A stretch of 64,000 bases of DNA from Gp1-AA145 sp963757135 (GTDB lineage: Bacteria; Acidobacteriota; Terriglobia; Terriglobales; Acidobacteriaceae). Below are positions 60,635-64,000 of this stretch, piece by piece. How positions within the stretch are numbered: the stretch's first letter is position 1; each line of letters begins with the position of its first letter. Under the pieces are notes generated by a model that saw nothing but the letters and a program-made list of their open reading frames with translations, searched no databases and was not told the DNA's origin. Made by a program: the position numbers and the translations under genes. Location: NCBI GenBank assembly GCA_963757135.1, contig CAVWQE010000004.1, positions 682,001 to 746,000 of the forward strand. Reading direction: 5' to 3'.

Positions 60635-60888
60635 CAGTCTTCTCGAGCGAGTGATTTCAAAGCGGCAACTTGAAATGCCTCGCTGGACTCCCGTTCCTCT
60701 TGCGAAACCGCTGCAAAAAATGTCGCAGCTTCGTCTTCCAGGTCCTTGAGCCGTTCAAGCTCCAAAGCTCGTTTCAAGAGCGCATTGACGCGCTCACTGG
60801 TCGAAGCGGACCCTTTGGTCCGTTCGATTTCTTCGACCACTCGCTTTTCTAATGAGAAGCTCTTATTGGTTCGAGTAGCTATACTCAT
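60634..60888 (-). CDS. antitoxin partner of the MazF-like toxin
   Basis: 84 residues, helical. It begins with a ribbon-helix-helix-like segment (NKSFSLEKRVVEEIERTKGS) and continues STSERVNALLKRALELERLK followed by an acidic tail with DEAATFFAAVSQEERESSEA. It is translationally coupled to the toxin. The pair has AT-rich DNA upstream (60889-60935), unlike the core genes on either side, which fits horizontal acquisition. Confidence 0.85.
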   Translation of the reverse strand: MSIATRTNKSFSLEKRVVEEIERTKGSASTSERVNALLKRALELERLKDLEDEAATFFAAVSQEERESSEAFQVAALKSLARED

Positions 60889-60935
60889 ATCATTTTTACT
60901 ATAACATGTAATATAATAAGTGATGGCCTAAAAAC

Positions 60936-63734
60936 TTAGCCGACGGCTGGGACATAAGCTTGCGATTGAAAATGCTCCGCCAGCGCCTGCCCGGTGTACG
61001 ACTTCTTGTTCCGCGCCACCTGTTCGGGGGTACCCTGGGCAACGATACGTCCACCTTCTTCTCCGCCCTCCGGGCCCAGGTCGAGGATCCAGTCGGCATT
61101 GCGGATCACATCGAGATTGTGCTCGATGATGATGATGGTGTTACCAAGGTCAGTGAGCCGGTGCAGCACGTCGAGCAACTTGCGGACATCGTCGAAGTGA
61201 AGGCCGGTCGTCGGTTCATCGAGAAGGTAGAGTGTTCGTCCAGTCTGGCGCTTGCTTAGCTCCCGCGCCAGCTTGATGCGCTGGGCTTCGCCGCCGGACA
61301 ACGTCACGGCGGACTGGCCAAGATGGAGGTACCCTAGCCCGACGTCAACTAACGTCTGAAGCCTCTGCCTGACTTGAGGAATGTTCTCCAGCACCGGCAG
61401 AGCCTCTGAAACCGGCATTTCCAGAAGATCGGCGATCGAAAGACCCTTATATTTCACCGCCAGTGTTTCCTGGTTATAGCGCCGCCCGCCGCAGACCTCG
61501 CAGACGACGTAAACGTCAGGCAGAAAATTCATTTCGATGCGGCGCTGGCCTTCGCCCTGACAAGCTTCGCAGCGTCCGCCGGTGACGTTGAAGGAGAAAC
61601 GTCCGGGCTTGTAGCCGCGCTCACGCGCTTCCGGCAGCATGGCGTAGAGGTCCCGGATGTGGGTGAACACTTGGGTGTAGGTGGCGGGATTCGACCGCGG
61701 GGTGCGTCCGATGGGCGACTGATCGATGCGAATGACCTTGTCGATGTTCTCCGCGCCGCTGATCGCCTTGTGCTCTCCGGCATGCTCGCGCGAACGGTAG
61801 AGAGCTTTGGCCAAAGCGCGATAGAGAATGTCATTCACCAGCGTAGATTTGCCTGAGCCCGAAACTCCGGTGACCACGTTGATCAGCCCGAGCGGGAAGG
61901 TTGCGTCCACGTTCTTGAGATTATTTTCCCGGGCTCCGAGCACGGTGATGGCATTGCCATTGACGCGGCGCCGCTCAGCGCGCATTTCAATTTGCGTCTT
62001 GCCCGCCATATACGCGCCCGTGAGCGATTCCGGAGACTTCATGATCTGCTCCGGGGTCCCATGCGCCACGACGTCCCCGCCGTGACGGCCAGCCCCGGGC
62101 CCCAGGTCAACTACGTAATCGGCGCGCCGGATTGTCTCCTCGTCATGTTCGACCACCAGTACGGTGTTGCCCAGATCGCGCAACTCTTCGAGCGCATTCA
62201 ACAGTCGGCCGTTGTCCCGATGATGCAGGCCGATGGACGGTTCGTCCAGCACATAGAGCACGCCCCGCAGCTTCGAACCAATCTGCGTCGCCAGCCGGAT
62301 GCGCTGGCCTTCGCCGCCGGAAAGGGTCGCGGCCGAGCGGTCGAGCGAGATGTAGCCCAGACCAACGGCGTTCAAAAATTGCAGCCGCTCGACAATCTCG
62401 TGCATGATTCGACCGGCGATCTGTTCGTCGCGGCCGCTGAGTTTGATCGCCTTTGCTTTTTCCAGGGCGCGCGAAACCGGCATGGCAGTGAAGTCCGCGA
62501 TGGACATGCCTTCCACCAGCACCGCCAGACTTTCCGGACGCAGCCGCTTGCCGTGGCACACCGGACAGTTGCTGGCCGACATGTGCTCCATCAGCCAGTC
62601 GCTGTAACCTTCAGAGCTTGATTCATCCAGTGCGCTTTTGAGATAGCCGAAAATACCGAGAAAGCCTGTTTTGCCGCGCTTTTCCGGTTCGCCGTAAAAA
62701 AACAAATTCTGAATTTTCTCCGGCAGCTTTTCGAATGGCGTCTTGAGATCAATGCCATATGCTGCGCCAACGATCTTTATTTGGTTGATCAGATTCTGCG
62801 AAGCTGATCCCGGCCCAAGCGCCCCTTCGAGCAGCGGCTTCGACCAGTCATTGATCACCTTCGCCGGATCGAAATCATAGGTACTTCCCAGGCCGTGGCA
62901 CTCCAGGCAGGCGCCGTAGGTGCTATTGAATGAGAACGACCGGGGTTCGAGTTTTGGCACGTCAATACCGCAATCCGGGCACGCCAGGCGCTCGGAATAA
63001 AGCTGCTCGTCCCCACCAACGATCGCCACCTGCACCAAGCCACCCGCCAGCTTCATCGCCAGGCCAACAGACATTTCAAGACGCTGCTCGATCCCGGGCT
63101 TCACCAGCAATCGATCAACCACCACTTCAATGGTGTGGTTCTTGCGCTTATCGAGTGCGATCTCATCTTCCAGACTCACGATCTCTCCGTCGATGCGCGC
63201 GCGGGTGAAGCCGTGCTGGGCAAGCTTCTCAATCTCCTGTTTGAACTCGCCTTTGCGCCCACGGACAATCGGGGCCAACACCATCACACGGTCTTCCGGC
63301 TTGAGGGCCATCACGCGTTGCACGATTTGTGACGCGGTCTGGCGGGAGATCGCACGCCCGCATTTCGGGCAATGTGGCACGCCGATGGAAGCATACAAAA
63401 GCCGCAAATAATCATAGATTTCAGTGATCGTGCCCACAGTCGAACGCGGGCTGCGGCTGGTGGTCTTTTGTTCGATTGAAATAGACGGGCTCAGGCCGTC
63501 GATCGAGTCCACATCCGGACGTTCCATCTGATCAAGAAACTGCCTGGCATAGGCCGACAGAGTCTCCACGTACCTGCGTTGGCCTTCGGCATAGATCGTA
63601 TCGAAGGCAAGTGAAGATTTCCCCGAACCGCTCAATCCGGTGATAACGGTCAGAGTATTGCGCGGGATCACAACATCAACATTCTTGAGGTTATGCTGAC
63701 GTGCGCCCCGTACTGTGATTTCCCGGATGGCCAT
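60936..63734 (-). CDS. uvrA: excinuclease ABC subunit A
   Basis: 932 residues from the ATG at 63734 (MAIREITVRGARQHNLKNVD); the frame opens 75 codons earlier with residues unlike the family. UvrA finds DNA damage with UvrB. It has two ABC modules: Walker A GLSGSGKSSLAFDT (33 onward) and GVSGSGKSTLVNDILY. Signatures are LSGGEGQRIRLA and LSGGEAQRIKLA. Zinc-binding cysteines are in CPDCGIDVP, CPVCHGKRL and CEACQGEGQRRIEMNFLPDV. No LexA box could be recognised upstream. Confidence 0.97.
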   Translation of the reverse strand: MAIREITVRGARQHNLKNVDVVIPRNTLTVITGLSGSGKSSLAFDTIYAEGQRRYVETLSAYARQFLDQMERPDVDSIDGLSPSISIEQKTTSRSPRSTVGTITEIYDYLRLLYASIGVPHCPKCGRAISRQTASQIVQRVMALKPEDRVMVLAPIVRGRKGEFKQEIEKLAQHGFTRARIDGEIVSLEDEIALDKRKNHTIEVVVDRLLVKPGIEQRLEMSVGLAMKLAGGLVQVAIVGGDEQLYSERLACPDCGIDVPKLEPRSFSFNSTYGACLECHGLGSTYDFDPAKVINDWSKPLLEGALGPGSASQNLINQIKIVGAAYGIDLKTPFEKLPEKIQNLFFYGEPEKRGKTGFLGIFGYLKSALDESSSEGYSDWLMEHMSASNCPVCHGKRLRPESLAVLVEGMSIADFTAMPVSRALEKAKAIKLSGRDEQIAGRIMHEIVERLQFLNAVGLGYISLDRSAATLSGGEGQRIRLATQIGSKLRGVLYVLDEPSIGLHHRDNGRLLNALEELRDLGNTVLVVEHDEETIRRADYVVDLGPGAGRHGGDVVAHGTPEQIMKSPESLTGAYMAGKTQIEMRAERRRVNGNAITVLGARENNLKNVDATFPLGLINVVTGVSGSGKSTLVNDILYRALAKALYRSREHAGEHKAISGAENIDKVIRIDQSPIGRTPRSNPATYTQVFTHIRDLYAMLPEARERGYKPGRFSFNVTGGRCEACQGEGQRRIEMNFLPDVYVVCEVCGGRRYNQETLAVKYKGLSIADLLEMPVSEALPVLENIPQVRQRLQTLVDVGLGYLHLGQSAVTLSGGEAQRIKLARELSKRQTGRTLYLLDEPTTGLHFDDVRKLLDVLHRLTDLGNTIIIIEHNLDVIRNADWILDLGPEGGEEGGRIVAQGTPEQVARNKKSYTGQALAEHFQSQAYVPAVG

Positions 63735-64000
63735 TGGTCGAGCGAGCACTGCACCTTGGTAATGTGGACGGGGCCACAGAAATGTTTCAGAGTAGGTGTG
63801 CGCGGCTTTACTCACGTATCTTATTTGTAAACAGCGGCAAGCGTCAACGCGGGTAGAGTAGAGCGCACCGGACGTACAAACCTTTCTTTCGCCCAGCGCG
63901 GTATGCGACAGATAGGTTACCCGGAAAGAAATCCGTCGGTTGCCAGCCGCTGATTGCAAGAGACACGACCGGGCGGGAAAGTGGGCCGAACTTGGGGAGT
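63735..64000. other. upstream region of uvrA to the window edge
   Basis: No protein-like frame other than the 5' extension of the uvrA frame. It should contain the uvrA promoter on the minus strand. Confidence 0.4.

Noticed and set aside
63735..63959. N-terminal extension of UvrA by 75 residues
   Set aside because: UvrA proteins start at the MAIREITVRGARxHNLKN block. The upstream residues are basic and without pattern.

Overview
The window looks like a chromosomal segment of an acidobacterium of the Koribacter/Terriglobales type. The evidence is indirect: GC-rich coding with many housekeeping genes, a one-chain transaldolase/glucose-6-phosphate isomerase, a one-chain E1 alpha/beta dehydrogenase, acidobacterial-style exported hypothetical proteins, and very many short palindromic repeats. 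No rRNA gene is present, so the assignment is an inference.

Layout. Positions 1-17.7 kb hold purD, a DinB-like protein, a lone receiver domain, the E1 fusion, an alcohol dehydrogenase, an SDR, a deaminase, a hybrid histidine kinase, an orphan modA, a candidate structured RNA ending in a strong terminator, and dnaB. Positions 17.9-22.3 kb are an accessory stretch: palindrome clusters, a frameshifted PD-(D/E)XK gene, a REP-associated tyrosine transposase (RAYT) inside its own repeat array, and a DUF4238 gene. Positions 22.3-35.6 kb return to the core: rpoD, a decayed ankyrin gene, an unusual tRNA, dnaG, selB, purL, purF, prmC and a GGDEF protein. Positions 35.7-45.1 kb are a six-gene minus-strand pentose-phosphate operon read tkt, tal-pgi, gnd, zwf, glk, pgl. 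Positions 45.3-64 kb hold envelope proteins, guaB, a methyltransferase, a CHASE4-like GGDEF protein, the overlapping hemE-hemH-hemG operon, a Met/His-rich lipoprotein, gtrA plus a CDP-alcohol phosphatidyltransferase, mtnA, pyrE, a CPBP protease, a MazEF-like pair and uvrA.

Two things stand out. First, the minus-strand tRNA at 25083-25170 has the architecture of a selenocysteine tRNA (8-bp acceptor stem, 4-bp T stem, 4-nt D loop, 7-bp variable arm, G discriminator) but a GCA (Cys) anticodon. It lies 2.5 kb from selB. Its transcript, before the terminator, carries an 18-nt perfect complement of its own D/anticodon arm. Second, short palindromes of several families sit in intergenic DNA and also in frame inside conserved genes: the E1 linker, dnaG, purL twice and prmC. 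The same palindrome is read in different frames and orientations. A RAYT gene, the type of enzyme known to spread such repeats, lies in the window.

Metabolically the window covers purine synthesis (purD, purL, purF, guaB), pyrimidine synthesis (pyrE), both branches of the pentose phosphate pathway, late heme synthesis and methionine salvage. The core replication genes dnaB and dnaG, the primary sigma factor and the excision-repair gene uvrA are also here. Many genes have overlapping stops and starts, so operon transcription can be read directly from the sequence.
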